64,000 bases of DNA from Azospirillum sp. 412522. Lineage in GTDB: Bacteria > Pseudomonadota > Alphaproteobacteria > Azospirillales > Azospirillaceae. Under the pieces are notes generated by a model. It was not told the DNA's origin. It saw only the letters and a list, made by a program, of their open reading frames with translations, and did no database searches. Location: contig NZ_RWIJ01000007.1 in the NCBI RefSeq assembly GCF_019805165.1, forward strand, positions 1-64,000. Direction: 5' to 3'. Position numbers and translations under genes: made by a program. Position 1 is the stretch's first letter. Every line of letters starts with the position of its first letter. This document shows positions 9,488 through 18,710 of this stretch, piece after piece.

Positions 9488-10510
9488 ATGGCCGCCGACC
9501 TCTCACCCGCCATTCCCGGCACCGCCGGTAACGCCGCCCCCATCCTGGCCCCAATTCTCGTCGCCGATATCGGCGGCACCAATGCCCGCTTCGGCCTGAT
9601 CGACGGCCGCATCGTCCGCGACACCCGCGTGCTGCGCTGTGCCGATTACGCCTCTATTGAGGATGCGGCCACCGCCTATCTGACGGCGGTCGGGCTGGCG
9701 GCGGTCGGCTCCCCCGGCCGGCCGCGGCGCGGCGCCTTCGCGGTGGCCGGACCGGTCACCGGCGACCGCATCGCCATGACCAATCTGGTCTGGCAGTTCT
9801 CCGTCCACCGGGTGCGGGACGCGCTGGGGCTGGACGGGCTTGTCGTCATCAACGACTTCACCGCCGTTGCTCTGTCCGTGCCGCGTCTGGCCGAGGAGGA
9901 TCGCCGCCAGATCGGCGAGGGCGCGCCGCAGGCGGGTGCCGTCGTCGGTGTGCTGGGGCCGGGCAGCGGGCTGGGCGTATCCGGCTTGGTTCCGGGCGCC
10001 AACAACCGCTGGACCGCCCTGTCCGGTGAGGGCGGCCATGTCACCATGGCGCCGATCAGCGACCGCGAGAGCGCCGTGCTCGGCCAGCTCCGCAAGAGCT
10101 TCGAACATGTCTCGGCCGAGCGGGTGCTGTCCGGCCCCGGCCTCGTCAACCTCTACGGCGCGCTGTCGATCCTGGACGGGCGGGAGCCGGCCACCCTCAC
10201 CCCTGCGCAGGTTGCCGACAACGCCCTGAACGGCAGCGAGGCCCATTGCGTCGAGGCGGTGGAGATGTTCTGCGCCATGCTGGGCACCGTCGCCGGTAAC
10301 CTCGCTTTGACGCTGGGCGCGCGTGGCGGCATCTACATCGCCGGCGGCATCGTGCCGAAACTGGGCACGCTCTTCACCCACTCCCGCTTCCGCAAGCGCT
10401 TCATGGAGAAGGGCCGCATGCGCGACTTCCTGGCGCCGGTCCCGACCTACGTCATCACCCACGAACTGCCCGCCTTCCTGGGCCTCGCCGAGGCCGCCGG
10501 GGCGGATTGA
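9488..10510 (+). CDS. glk: Glucokinase
   Basis: A 340-residue cytosolic ATP-dependent glucose kinase of the bacterial Glk (ROK-unrelated) family. The phosphate-binding loop LVADIGGTNARFGLID is at about residues 22-37. The catalytic aspartate is in VVINDFTAVALS near residue 121, and LSGEGGHVTMAP, GPGLVNLY and ARGGIYIAGGIVPKLG complete the fold. The N-terminal 20 residues are a low-complexity extension, so the true start may be a little downstream. It follows otsA closely on the same strand, in keeping with a shared role in glucose and trehalose metabolism. Confidence 0.93.
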   Translation: MAADLSPAIPGTAGNAAPILAPILVADIGGTNARFGLIDGRIVRDTRVLRCADYASIEDAATAYLTAVGLAAVGSPGRPRRGAFAVAGPVTGDRIAMTNLVWQFSVHRVRDALGLDGLVVINDFTAVALSVPRLAEEDRRQIGEGAPQAGAVVGVLGPGSGLGVSGLVPGANNRWTALSGEGGHVTMAPISDRESAVLGQLRKSFEHVSAERVLSGPGLVNLYGALSILDGREPATLTPAQVADNALNGSEAHCVEAVEMFCAMLGTVAGNLALTLGARGGIYIAGGIVPKLGTLFTHSRFRKRFMEKGRMRDFLAPVPTYVITHELPAFLGLAEAAGAD

Positions 10511-10660
10511 GGCCCGACCGACTGCGGAGAAGCCATCGGGGGTGCGACCGATCGCGCGCCATCGGTGCTTCCCCCTATTGCCCGACTTGTCGCTTGAACC
10601 GGCGGGGCGGCCCGCACATGGTGGTTGTTCCCGTCCCTTTCGGATTCGCTTTGGAACACC

Positions 10661-11029
10661 ATGCCTGCCGACCTTCGTGTCCGTTTTCTGCATCCGACAG
10701 GCGCCATCGGCCCCGGCAAGATCGCGCTGCTGGAGGCCATCGACCGCACCGGTTCGATCTCGGCCGCCGCGCGCTCGCTGGACATGACCTTCCGCCGCGC
10801 CTGGTTCCTGGTGGAGACGATGAACACCGCCTTCCGCGAGCCGGTGATCCGCACCAGCATCGGCGGGCGCGAGGGCGGCGGGGCCGGCCTGACCGCGCTG
10901 GGCCAGGAGGTGGTCGCCCGGTACCGCCAGACCCAGGACGAGGCGCGGAAGGCTGCCGAGCCGCATCTGCGCTGGCTGGACGAGGTGTTGAAGGAGGACG
11001 CCGCCGGGTCGAAGCCCCCGGCCGGCTGA
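10661..11029 (+). CDS. ModE/LysR-type winged-helix DNA-binding protein
   Basis: A 122-residue protein that is essentially one DNA-binding domain. The pattern GKIALLEAIDRTGSISAAAR followed by FRRAWFLVETMNTAF matches the N-terminal domain of ModE molybdate regulators. There is no C-terminal molybdate-binding (TOBE) domain, which makes it a 'ModE N-terminal only' type. It therefore probably does not sense molybdate itself. The start at MPADLRVRF is chosen because upstream residues do not fit the family. No mod transport genes are in the window. Confidence 0.8.
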   Translation: MPADLRVRFLHPTGAIGPGKIALLEAIDRTGSISAAARSLDMTFRRAWFLVETMNTAFREPVIRTSIGGREGGGAGLTALGQEVVARYRQTQDEARKAAEPHLRWLDEVLKEDAAGSKPPAG

Positions 11030-11034
11030 CTCCC

Positions 11035-11067
11035 ATGACTTGCCAGCCGATTTGCTGGGCAAGTCAT
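11035..11067 (+). terminator. Terminator-like inverted repeat
   Basis: ATGACTTGCC (11035-11044) and its complement (11058-11067) form a 10-bp stem extended inward by CAGC/GCTG. It begins 6 nt after the stop of the ModE-like gene. There is no T-run, so termination is uncertain. The rest of the 11068-11335 gap holds nothing recognisable. Confidence 0.5.
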
Positions 11068-11335
11068 CGGCCCGGTCGAGGCAGGTCGCCGTCAAATCCC
11101 GCCAAAGCACCGACATCCGTTTTTTCTTCCATGCACCCGGCGCAGCCCTGGGCAACCGGAAGCCCCATGGTGCGATGCGGCGAGGCACCGTACATATGGA
11201 CCTGTTGCAGCTAGGCGCCAGCGTGACCGAACGGCAACAACCGCTACTCCCAACCTGACCTCCTCCTCCGGCATCCGGATGGGCCGCATCTGCGGTGCCG
11301 CACCGGCTTGCCCTTCGTCCGAGCCGATCCCTGCC

Positions 11336-11968
11336 ATGCTGTCCCTTCCCCTGCCCTTCACTGCCGCCGAGGCCTTCGGTGCGGCTGCCTTCGCCGGTTC
11401 GTGCCTGTGGCCGCTGATGAAGAAGCGCCGCGCCCTGCTGGCCGGGCAGGCCGTCACCAACCTGATGTTCATCACCCATTATGTGCTGCTGGGGGCGCAT
11501 ACCGCCGCCGCGCTCTGCCTGCTGGTGGTGGCGCAGGCGCTGGCCGCGCTGCCGGAAGGGCGCAGCCGCTGGCAGACGGCGATCTTCGCCGCCACGGTAC
11601 CGGGCGTCGCCGCCATCGCGCTGTTCACCTGGTCCGGCCTGCCGTCGGCGCTGTCCAGCCTGGGCATCACCTTTTCCACTCTTGCCCGCTGGCAGTCGGA
11701 CGCGGTGCGCATGCGCGTGCTCCTGCTGGTAGCCGGCGGCTTTTGGGTCAGCCACAACACGCTGGTGGCGTCGCCCTTCGCCATGGCGTCGGACGGCTTC
11801 TGTGCCGTCGCCAACCTGCTGCGCCTGCGCGGCGAACTGCGCAAGGGCAGGGCTCCGGCGGCGCCCGCGGTCAACGCTCCTACGGCCAGCATCCCCACCG
11901 CCAATGTCAATGCGCTGCCCGCAGGCGCGCCGGCCGCCTCCATTCAGAGCAATCTCGCCGCAGCCTGA
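11336..11968 (+). CDS. YgjV-type inner membrane protein
   Basis: A 210-residue membrane protein with about five to six hydrophobic segments: AEAFGAAAFAGSCLWPL, the LMFITHYVLLG region, AAALCLLVVAQALAAL, the VPGVAAIALFTW region and VLLLVAGGFWVSHNTLV. This resembles the small YgjV (Imp-YgjV) family, whose function is unknown. The C-terminal 40 residues are a proline/alanine-rich, probably cytosolic tail. The start at MLSLPLPF is preferred because the upstream 19 residues are not hydrophobic and no good ribosome binding site supports them. Confidence 0.7.
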   Translation: MLSLPLPFTAAEAFGAAAFAGSCLWPLMKKRRALLAGQAVTNLMFITHYVLLGAHTAAALCLLVVAQALAALPEGRSRWQTAIFAATVPGVAAIALFTWSGLPSALSSLGITFSTLARWQSDAVRMRVLLLVAGGFWVSHNTLVASPFAMASDGFCAVANLLRLRGELRKGRAPAAPAVNAPTASIPTANVNALPAGAPAASIQSNLAAA

Positions 11969-12127
11969 AGCGGGGTCGTCCGAACCGGATCTGCCGGAAC
12001 GGACTAACGCCTCCGGGCGCTTCCCTCCTGTCCGGAGGCGGTCGAATTGGGCACTGGCGCACCGGCACCGTCGCGCATAAAAGAGGCTTCGTGCACCGCA
12101 ACGGCAGCGACGAAGGGCGGCCCATTC

Positions 12128-12706
12128 ATGCTGAAGCGTCTTTACGACTGGACCATGGCCAAGGCCGCATCGAAGGATTCGACCGCCTGGCTGGCCGGAG
12201 TGTCCTTCGCCGAAAGCTCCTTCTTCCCGCTGCCGCCGGACCTGCTGCTGGTGCCGATGGTCATCGCCAACCGCAAGGCCGCGTGGAAACTGGCGACGAT
12301 CTGCACGCTGGCTTCGGTGGTCGGCGGCATCGCCGGCTACATGATCGGCTATTTCCTGTACGAGACGATCGGCCGCTGGGTGATCGAGTTCTACCACCTG
12401 ACCGACAAGTTCGAGCAGCTGCGCCACACCTTCGTCGAGTATGGGGCGGAGATCCTGATCATCAAGGGCATGACGCCCATCCCCTACAAGCTGCTGACCA
12501 TCACCGCCGGCGTGGCACACCTTCCGCTGTGGGTGTTCATCGGCGCGTCGATCATCTCGCGGTCGATCCGCTTCTATCTGGTGGCGGCATTGCTGTATTT
12601 CTTCGGCCCGCCGATCCGCGCCTTCATCGAGAAGCGGCTGACCCTGGTCACCAGCGTGTTCGCGGTGGCGCTGATCGGCGGCTTCCTGGTGGTGAAGCTG
12701 CTGTAA
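12128..12706 (+). CDS. DedA/YqaA-family membrane protein
   Basis: A 192-residue inner membrane protein of the DedA superfamily (YqaA branch), probably a lipid scramblase or proton-coupled transporter that supports envelope homeostasis. Markers are SFAESSFFPLPPDLLLVPM near the start, GYMIGYFLYE, and the arginine-containing segment ASIISRSIRFYLVAALLYFFG. About four hydrophobic segments are seen. The start at MLKRLYDWTM fits the family and has a GGGCGG-type site upstream. The TrmH-type gene follows 33 bp later. Confidence 0.88.
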   Translation: MLKRLYDWTMAKAASKDSTAWLAGVSFAESSFFPLPPDLLLVPMVIANRKAAWKLATICTLASVVGGIAGYMIGYFLYETIGRWVIEFYHLTDKFEQLRHTFVEYGAEILIIKGMTPIPYKLLTITAGVAHLPLWVFIGASIISRSIRFYLVAALLYFFGPPIRAFIEKRLTLVTSVFAVALIGGFLVVKLL

Positions 12707-12739
12707 GCCGCCACCTCTTTCCAGACAGACAGGACTTCC

Positions 12740-13603
12740 ATGCCTCCGCGCGGGCGCCCGCCCCATCCCAGCCGCGCCCGCTCCCGGACCGCCGCCCACG
12801 CCACCCCGTCCGTTCCGGCCCCGGCCACAGAAGGCGTCGATCCGCGCAAGCTGTTCCGCGTCGCCGGCCTCGCCGCCGTCTCGGCCCTGTTCACCCACGA
12901 GCCGGAGCGGGTGGAGCGCCTGTTCTTCGACGAGCGGCTGAAACCCGCAGTCGGGACCTTCTGCAAGGCGATGGCGGCGGCCCGCAAGCCCTACCGCATG
13001 GTGGAGGCCGAGGAGCTGGCAAAGGTCGCCGGCACGGTGCTGCATGGCGGGGTGGTGGCGTTGATGGCGCAGCGTACCCTGCCGCTGTTCGACACCGAGA
13101 TGGCACGTCGGGCGTCGGAGCCACTGCTGATCCTGGACGGCGTCGGCAACCCGCACAATCTGGGCGCCATCCTGCGCACCGCCGCCTTCTTCGGCCTGCC
13201 GCGTGTACTGGTCTCCGACCATCCCGGCCAGTCGATGCCGTCGGAAGCCGCCTATCGCGTGGCCGAAGGCGGATTCGAATGGGTGGCTCTGGAACGCGCT
13301 CCAGCCCTGCCGGCCGTGCTGAAGCGGCTGCGCGCCAGCCACCGGGTATACGGGACGGCGCTGGACCAGACCCGGCCGACGGTGGATGCCGGCGCGCTGA
13401 CCGGCTGGCGCAGGCCAGCCGGTCCCATTCGGCAGAACGCCAAGCCGCCCGCAGTCGTGCTTGGCAACGAGGAGGATGGCATCCCACCGGCCACGCTGGC
13501 GGCCTGCGAGGCGGTGCTGACCATTCCCGGCAGCGGGCGCGTCCAGTCGCTGAACGTCGCCGCCACCGCCGCCATCCTCATCCACGCGCTGGCCGCCGGG
13601 TAA
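12740..13603 (+). CDS. TrmH/SpoU-family RNA 2'-O-methyltransferase
   Basis: A 287-residue SAM-dependent RNA methyltransferase with the knotted SPOUT fold. Motif 1 is DGVGNPHNLGAILRTAAFFG, motif 2 is VVLGNEEDGI, and motif 3 is the PGSGRVQSLNVAATAAILIHAL segment near the C-terminus. An L30e-like substrate-binding domain precedes them (residues 45-115). The first 35 residues are basic and low-complexity. The target (23S rRNA or tRNA) cannot be told from sequence. Confidence 0.9.
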   Translation: MPPRGRPPHPSRARSRTAAHATPSVPAPATEGVDPRKLFRVAGLAAVSALFTHEPERVERLFFDERLKPAVGTFCKAMAAARKPYRMVEAEELAKVAGTVLHGGVVALMAQRTLPLFDTEMARRASEPLLILDGVGNPHNLGAILRTAAFFGLPRVLVSDHPGQSMPSEAAYRVAEGGFEWVALERAPALPAVLKRLRASHRVYGTALDQTRPTVDAGALTGWRRPAGPIRQNAKPPAVVLGNEEDGIPPATLAACEAVLTIPGSGRVQSLNVAATAAILIHALAAG

Positions 13604-13624
13604 GGCAGCCCCTATCCAACGCAG

Positions 13625-14086
13625 TTACCCGAGCGCCGCGATCAGCACCACCGCCACCAGGGCGACGGATGCGAGCGGCAGCAGTTCCACGCCGTTGCGC
13701 GTCCAGCTCGGCACCGCGCCATGGTGCCCGCCGGCATGGCCGTTCGCGATGTCGTCGGCCCAACCGTGGCGCGAGGGCACCGCACCGGGAGCCGACACCG
13801 CCGGGGCGGCGGGATTCGCCATGTCGACGACGCCGTCGCCACGGTGGTAGTCGCCGGTCTGCCGCGCCAGGCCCGGATTGGGCCGGCCCCGCATCAGGCG
13901 GGAATCATCCAGTTCGACCTCGATCCCGGCCGCCTCGACCCGCTCGATCACCGCGGCGGTTTCCTCCGGCGTCATCGTATCGACGGGCAGCACGCCGCCC
14001 AGCGCCTCGGCGCTCAGACGGTTGCCGTTGCGGCGACCATGGTCGATCAGGGATTGGACCAGGCGATCGTCGGTGGTGCTGGCCAT
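13625..14086 (-). CDS. Unknown protein with sigma-70 region 1.1-like domain and C-terminal membrane segment
   Basis: A 153-residue protein of unknown function. Residues about 9-60 ([20 protein letters not shown], then [20 protein letters not shown] and AGIEVELDD) match the pattern of the sigma-70 region 1.1 fold, normally found only at the N-terminus of RpoD. Then comes a Gly/Ala/Pro/His-rich linker, and residues about 132-153 form one hydrophobic helix ([19 protein letters not shown]) that would anchor the protein in the membrane by its tail. No sigma domains 2-4 are present. Transcribed convergently with the TrmH gene. The domain match is by pattern only. Confidence 0.6.
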   Translation of the reverse strand: MASTTDDRLVQSLIDHGRRNGNRLSAEALGGVLPVDTMTPEETAAVIERVEAAGIEVELDDSRLMRGRPNPGLARQTGDYHRGDGVVDMANPAAPAVSAPGAVPSRHGWADDIANGHAGGHHGAVPSWTRNGVELLPLASVALVAVVLIAALG

Positions 14087-14276
14087 GATGGCTCTCCTTC
14101 TTAAAGATCCCAGCGGGTCAGAGTGTCAAACGCGTGGAACCGCCCGAAGGTTCACCGATATGTCGTCCCTTCCTGCGGTCCCCTGCCGCCTCCCAGTGCG
14201 CCACCTTGCCGCAGCCCGGCCGCCACCCGACATAAGGGTTCACTCCAACGGATCCTCACTGATGGGAGACCAGACC

Positions 14277-14918
14277 ATGCTGGGGCATTTTCTGCGCAAG
14301 CCGGCGACGCTGCCGACGCCGGAGGAGGCGCTGCCCGGCCGCAGCCAACCGATCCCGGTTCCCGAACAGCATCACGTCAACGGCCATCGCCTGACCGGCC
14401 CCTATCCGCCGGGGCTGGAGGTCATCGACCTCGGGCTCGGCTGCTTCTGGGGGGCGGAGCGCAAGTTCTGGCAGGTTCCCGGCGTCTGGGTGACCGCCGT
14501 CGGCTATCAGGGCGGCCACACTCCGAACCCGACCTATGAAGAGGTCTGCTCCGGCCGTACCGGCCATACCGAGGTGGTGCGGGTCGTCTATGACCCGGCG
14601 ATGGTGAAGGCGGAGGATCTGCTCCGCGTCTTCTGGGAATCGCACGACCCGACCCAGGGCATGCGCCAGGGCAACGATGTCGGCACCCAGTACCGGTCCG
14701 CCGCCTACACCCACAGCCTCGCCCAAAAGACGGCGGCGGAGGCGACGCTGGCAGACTATCAGGAGCGGCTGGCCCAGGCCGGCTACGGCCCGATCACCAC
14801 CGAGATCCGCGAGGCGCCGCCCTTCTACTTCGCCGAAGGCTATCACCAGCAATATCTCGCCAAAAATCCCAACGGCTACTGCGGCCTGGGCGGCACCGGC
14901 GTCACCTGTGCCGCCTGA
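14277..14918 (+). CDS. msrA: Peptide-methionine (S)-S-oxide reductase
   Basis: A 213-residue MsrA that repairs oxidised methionine (S form) in proteins using thioredoxin. The catalytic motif [13 protein letters not shown] contains the active cysteine; other markers are [40 protein letters not shown] and the C-terminal [11 protein letters not shown] with a resolving cysteine. The length matches E. coli MsrA. The start at [10 protein letters not shown] has GGGAG 8 nt upstream; an in-frame ATG five codons earlier is the alternative. Confidence 0.95.
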   Translation: MLGHFLRKPATLPTPEEALPGRSQPIPVPEQHHVNGHRLTGPYPPGLEVIDLGLGCFWGAERKFWQVPGVWVTAVGYQGGHTPNPTYEEVCSGRTGHTEVVRVVYDPAMVKAEDLLRVFWESHDPTQGMRQGNDVGTQYRSAAYTHSLAQKTAAEATLADYQERLAQAGYGPITTEIREAPPFYFAEGYHQQYLAKNPNGYCGLGGTGVTCAA

Positions 14919-15071
14919 TGAGACGGGGATAAACGCCGGGGGGCGGCGCCTCCACCGGGCTTAGCCCTTGCGGTTGCGCCACACCGGCCCTTGCGGGTAT
15001 GGTTCGGGCGGCTCTTGAAAGCTCCGGCGGCGTCCGCCCGCGGGAGCGCCGCCCGTCCAGCTGCGATTGTC

Positions 15072-15614
15072 ATGACCAAGGAAAGAACCGAGCTGGCGAC
15101 GCCGTATCTCAGCGGCCTGCTCGAATTCTGGCTCACCAAATCCGTCGCCGGCCGTCCGCCGGTCCCCAGCAGCATCGCCCCGGCCGACCTGCGGCCGTGG
15201 AAGGACAACATCGCCGTGTTCGAGGTGATCGGAGAGGACTCCGGCACCTTCGTCTATTCCTATTACGGCAAGGCGCTGGCCGCCGCCTTCGGCCGGTCGC
15301 GCCTTGGCGCCACGCTGGACGACCTGCCACCGGAACAGCGCGCCCTGCTTCAGCCGGAATACGAGACGGTGCGCCGCGAACGGCTGCCCGTCGCCCGTGT
15401 CCACACCGCGGTCTTCGGCGGTCGTACCCGCAGCTTCGAACGGCTGGTGCTGCCGATGTCCAGCGACGGGATCAGCATCGACAAGCTGCTGGTCGCCGCC
15501 TACGAAATGACGCCGCGCGAATTGGCGGCCCGCCCACCGATGCCCTCCCCGGGGCCGGGCGCCTCCTCCGGCCCGGTCCCCCTCACCGTTCAGAAGCCGG
15601 GAGCCTCGGCATGA
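15072..15614 (+). CDS. PAS-domain protein (PAS_5 type)
   Basis: A 180-residue protein whose residues about 10-150 form a single PAS-like domain of the small alphaproteobacterial PAS_5 type: LLEFWLTKSVAGRPPVPSSI, WKDNIAVFEVI, FVYSYYGKALAAAFGR and SFERLVLPMSSDG. No output domain is present; the tail is Pro/Gly-rich. The stop overlaps the ATG of the following FtsK-type gene (ATGA at 15611-15614), so the two are translationally coupled. An upstream TTG start at 14991 is less likely. A related PAS protein lies at 52631-53461. Confidence 0.75.
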   Translation: MTKERTELATPYLSGLLEFWLTKSVAGRPPVPSSIAPADLRPWKDNIAVFEVIGEDSGTFVYSYYGKALAAAFGRSRLGATLDDLPPEQRALLQPEYETVRRERLPVARVHTAVFGGRTRSFERLVLPMSSDGISIDKLLVAAYEMTPRELAARPPMPSPGPGASSGPVPLTVQKPGASA

Positions 15615-17539
15615 CCCCGCGTATGCCGCACCTCGCCGCCCCGCCCACCCAGGCGGGCGTGGTGACCGCCGACGAGTTCAATCTTTGGTGCGCGCTGAAC
15701 GGCCGCCCCTTCAACCTCGTCCCCAACCCGCGCCCCGACGGCCGCGTGATGTGGGACGTGGAGGTTTTGCCCGGGACCCCGCGCGCCGGCACCGTCTACT
15801 CCACCAACCTGTCGGACGAGGCGCTGGCGGTGGTCGCCGGCTTCGCCTTCCTGTCGGGTGTCGAGTGGGCCTATGAGGCGCGGGATCCGGCCGAAGCCGA
15901 AGCGCCGGCTGCCGCCCCATGCGAACCCGCTGCCAGTGCCGCCACCGCGCCTGCCGAAGCGGCGCCCCCCTGCGCCCCGGCGCTGCCGCAGGCCGCGCCC
16001 GCCGCTCCGGCGGAGTATCCCACCGTCTATTCGCTGCCCACCGTCTCGCTGCTGCAGACCCCGCCGCCGCGCCCGGTCCAACAGCATGACGAATCGGTGC
16101 TGGCCCGCAACGCGCGGATGCTGGAGACCGTCCTGAAGAACTTCCGCGTCCGCGGCGAGATCATGGACGTCCGGCCCGGCCCGGTGGTGACGCTCTACGA
16201 GTTCGAGCCGGCGCCCGGCACCAAGTCGGCGACGGTCATCAACCTGACCGACGACATCGCCCGCTCGATGAGCGTGGTCACCGCCCGCATCGCCATCGTC
16301 CCCGGCCGCAGCGTCATCGGCGTCGAGCTGCCGAACCCGGTGCGCGAGATGGTCTACCTGCGCGAGAGCTTCGACCACGACGCCTTCCGCAACACCACGG
16401 CCCAGCTCGCCATCGCGCTCGGCAAGGACATCAGCGGCGAGCCGGTGGTGGCCGACCTCGCCCGCATGCCGCATCTGCTGGTCGCCGGCACCACCGGCTC
16501 GGGCAAGTCGGTGGCGATCAACACCATGATCCTGTCGCTGCTCTACCGGCTGCCGCCGGAGCGTTGCCGCTTCATCATGGTCGATCCCAAGATGCTGGAG
16601 CTGTCGGTCTATGACGGGATCCCGCATCTGCTGACACCGGTCGTCACCGACCCCAAGAAGGCGGTGGTCGCCCTGCGCTGGGCCGTGCGCGAGATGGAAA
16701 GCCGCTACGAGGCGATGTCCAAGCTGGGCGTGCGCAACATCGAGGGCTACAACGCCCGCATGGCGGAGATGATCGCAGCCGGCGAGAAGATGCCGCGCCG
16801 CACCCCGGCGCCGGGCGAGCCGGAGAACGTCTTCGACCTGACGCCGCAGGAACCGACGCCGCTGCCCTACATCGTCGTGATCGTCGACGAGATGGCGGAC
16901 CTGATGCTGGTCGCCGGCAAGGAGATCGAGGCCGCCATCCAGCGTCTCGCCCAGATGGCGCGCGCCGCCGGCATCCACCTGATCATGGCGACGCAGCGCC
17001 CGTCAGTCGACGTCATCACCGGCACCATCAAGGCCAACTTTCCCACCCGCATCAGCTTCCAGGTGACCTCGAAGATCGACAGCCGCACCATCCTCGGCGA
17101 AGCCGGGGCGGAGCAGCTGCTGGGCCAGGGCGACATGCTGTACATGCAGGGCGGCGGCCGCATCACCCGCGTCCATGGTCCCTTCGTCTCCGATTCGGAG
17201 GTTGAGGAGATCGTCCAGTATGTGAAGGCGCAGGGCGCCCCCAACTACGTCACCGCCATCACCGAGGAGGAGGAGGAGGCCGCGGTGGTGGAGGACGAGG
17301 AGGGCAGTTCGGGTGCCACCGGCGACGACCTCTACATGCAGGCCGTCAACCTCGTGGTGCGCGAGGGCAAGGTGTCGGTCAGCTTCATCCAGCGCCAGCT
17401 GCAGATCGGCTACAACCGCGCCGCCCGGCTGGTGGAGCGGATGGAGACCGAGCGCGTGGTCGGCCCCGCCAACCACCAGGGCAAGCGCGAAGTCCTGCTG
17501 TCCCACGCCGGCCTGTCCGCCAAACGCGCGGGGGTTTGA
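15611..17539 (+). CDS. FtsK/SpoIIIE-type DNA translocase without membrane segments
   Basis: A 642-residue DNA translocase with the soluble part of FtsK: an alpha/beta motor with Walker A (VAGTTGSGKSVAIN), MVDPKMLELSVYDG, Walker B (VVIVDEMADLM), LAQMARAAGIHLIMATQRPS and a gamma winged helix at the end (ISFI-like VSFIQRQLQIGYNRAARLVE). The first 150 residues are a unique domain (FNLWCALNGRPFNL) plus a Pro/Ala linker; the four membrane helices of FtsK are missing. It may be a second translocase beside the membrane FtsK. The gene is coupled by ATGA to the PAS gene upstream. Confidence 0.9.
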   Translation: MTPRMPHLAAPPTQAGVVTADEFNLWCALNGRPFNLVPNPRPDGRVMWDVEVLPGTPRAGTVYSTNLSDEALAVVAGFAFLSGVEWAYEARDPAEAEAPAAAPCEPAASAATAPAEAAPPCAPALPQAAPAAPAEYPTVYSLPTVSLLQTPPPRPVQQHDESVLARNARMLETVLKNFRVRGEIMDVRPGPVVTLYEFEPAPGTKSATVINLTDDIARSMSVVTARIAIVPGRSVIGVELPNPVREMVYLRESFDHDAFRNTTAQLAIALGKDISGEPVVADLARMPHLLVAGTTGSGKSVAINTMILSLLYRLPPERCRFIMVDPKMLELSVYDGIPHLLTPVVTDPKKAVVALRWAVREMESRYEAMSKLGVRNIEGYNARMAEMIAAGEKMPRRTPAPGEPENVFDLTPQEPTPLPYIVVIVDEMADLMLVAGKEIEAAIQRLAQMARAAGIHLIMATQRPSVDVITGTIKANFPTRISFQVTSKIDSRTILGEAGAEQLLGQGDMLYMQGGGRITRVHGPFVSDSEVEEIVQYVKAQGAPNYVTAITEEEEEAAVVEDEEGSSGATGDDLYMQAVNLVVREGKVSVSFIQRQLQIGYNRAARLVERMETERVVGPANHQGKREVLLSHAGLSAKRAGV

Positions 17540-17591
17540 TCGATCCTTTCCCTTCCGGAGCGGGAAGGGATGGGAAGGAAGGAGGCCGCCC

Positions 17592-18092
17592 ATGGACCCC
17601 AAGCCGCATTTCGAGGCCCTCGCCCGCTACAACCGCTGGGCCAACCGCCGTCTCTACGAGACCGTGGCCCAGCTGTCCGACGCGCAGTATCGCGAGGACC
17701 GGGGAGCCTTCTTCGGCTCGTTGCACGGTACGCTGAACCACATCCTGGTTGCCGACCGGCTGTGGCTGGAACGGATTGAAGGTGCCGGACGGAAGCCGTC
17801 GTCGCTTGCCGAAATCCTGCATGACGATTTCGCCAAGCTGCGCGCCGCCCGCGAGGCGGAGGACGAGCGCATTCTGCGCGTCCTGGCAGCCACCCCGGCG
17901 GAACGCTTCGGGTCGATTCTCGCCTACCGCAGCACGGAGGGCATGCCTTATGAGCTACCCTTCTCCCAGATCGTGACCCATGTCTTCAACCACCAGACCC
18001 ATCATCGCGGACAGGCCCACGCCCTGCTGAGCCAGTTCGGGCTGGACGCGCCGTCGATCGACTTCGTCTATTTCCTGCTTGAGGCGAAATGA
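17592..18092 (+). CDS. DinB-family protein
   Basis: A 166-residue four-helix-bundle protein of the DinB family, putative metal-dependent thiol-using enzymes. Three histidines fit the metal triad: LHGTLNHILVAD near residue 49 and THVFNHQTHHRGQAHALL near residue 135. The start at MDPKPHFEAL has GGAGG 7 nt upstream. The stop overlaps the next ATG (ATGA), so it is co-translated with the FMN-binding protein. Specific substrate unknown. Confidence 0.9.
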   Translation: MDPKPHFEALARYNRWANRRLYETVAQLSDAQYREDRGAFFGSLHGTLNHILVADRLWLERIEGAGRKPSSLAEILHDDFAKLRAAREAEDERILRVLAATPAERFGSILAYRSTEGMPYELPFSQIVTHVFNHQTHHRGQAHALLSQFGLDAPSIDFVYFLLEAK

Positions 18093-18703
18093 GCCGCCCC
18101 ATCACCAACCTTGCCGCACTGGAAGCCCTCTATGGCGAGCCAGCGGCTCCCTCCATCGCCAAGGAGGTGCCGGCACTGACGGCCGGCTACCGCGCACTGA
18201 TCGAGGCATCGCCCTTCTTCGTCCTCGCCACCAGCGGGCCGGGCGGGCTGGACGCCTCGCCGCGCGGCGACGGGCCGGGCTTCGTCCGGGTCGCCGACGA
18301 CCGCACCCTGCTGGTCCCCGACCGCCGCGGCAACAACCGCATCGACAGCCTGCGCAACATCCTGGCCGATCCCCGGGTCGGGCTGCTGTTCCTGGTGCCG
18401 GGCCTGAACGAGACCCTGCGAGTCAACGGCACTGCGGTCATCGACACCGATCCGACGCTGTGCGGGAGCTTCGCCATCGACGGCAAGGCGCCGAAATCGG
18501 TGCTGGTGGTCACCATCGAGACGGTGTTCTTCCAGTGCGCCCGCGCCCTGCTGCGGTCCCGCCTGTGGGATCCGGCGGCCCAGGTGGAGCGGAACAGCCT
18601 GCCGTCGGTCGGAGCGCTGCTGGCGGAGGCCAGCGCCGGGCGCGAGGGCGGCGATGCCTATGACCGGTCGCTGGCCGAGCGGATCCCGAAGACGCTCTAT
18701 TGA
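18089..18703 (+). CDS. Pyridoxamine 5'-phosphate oxidase-family flavoprotein
   Basis: A 204-residue split-barrel FMN-binding protein. Markers: FFVLATSGPGGLDASPRGDG (residues about 44-63), LLVPDRRGNNRIDSLRNILA, VGLLFLVPGLNETLRVNG and VFFQCARALLRSRLW. This is the MSMEG_1061-like subgroup, whose members are general FMN or F420-type oxidoreductases and not the vitamin B6 enzyme PdxH. Coupled to dinB by a 4-bp overlap. The physiological substrate is unknown. Confidence 0.88.
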   Translation: MSRPITNLAALEALYGEPAAPSIAKEVPALTAGYRALIEASPFFVLATSGPGGLDASPRGDGPGFVRVADDRTLLVPDRRGNNRIDSLRNILADPRVGLLFLVPGLNETLRVNGTAVIDTDPTLCGSFAIDGKAPKSVLVVTIETVFFQCARALLRSRLWDPAAQVERNSLPSVGALLAEASAGREGGDAYDRSLAERIPKTLY

Positions 18704-18710
18704 GACGGCG

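Noticed and set aside
9503..13585. A 1360-codon minus-strand frame
   Set aside because: It lies opposite glk, the ModE-like gene, YgjV-, DedA- and TrmH-type genes, all of which are recognisable. Low-complexity shadow.
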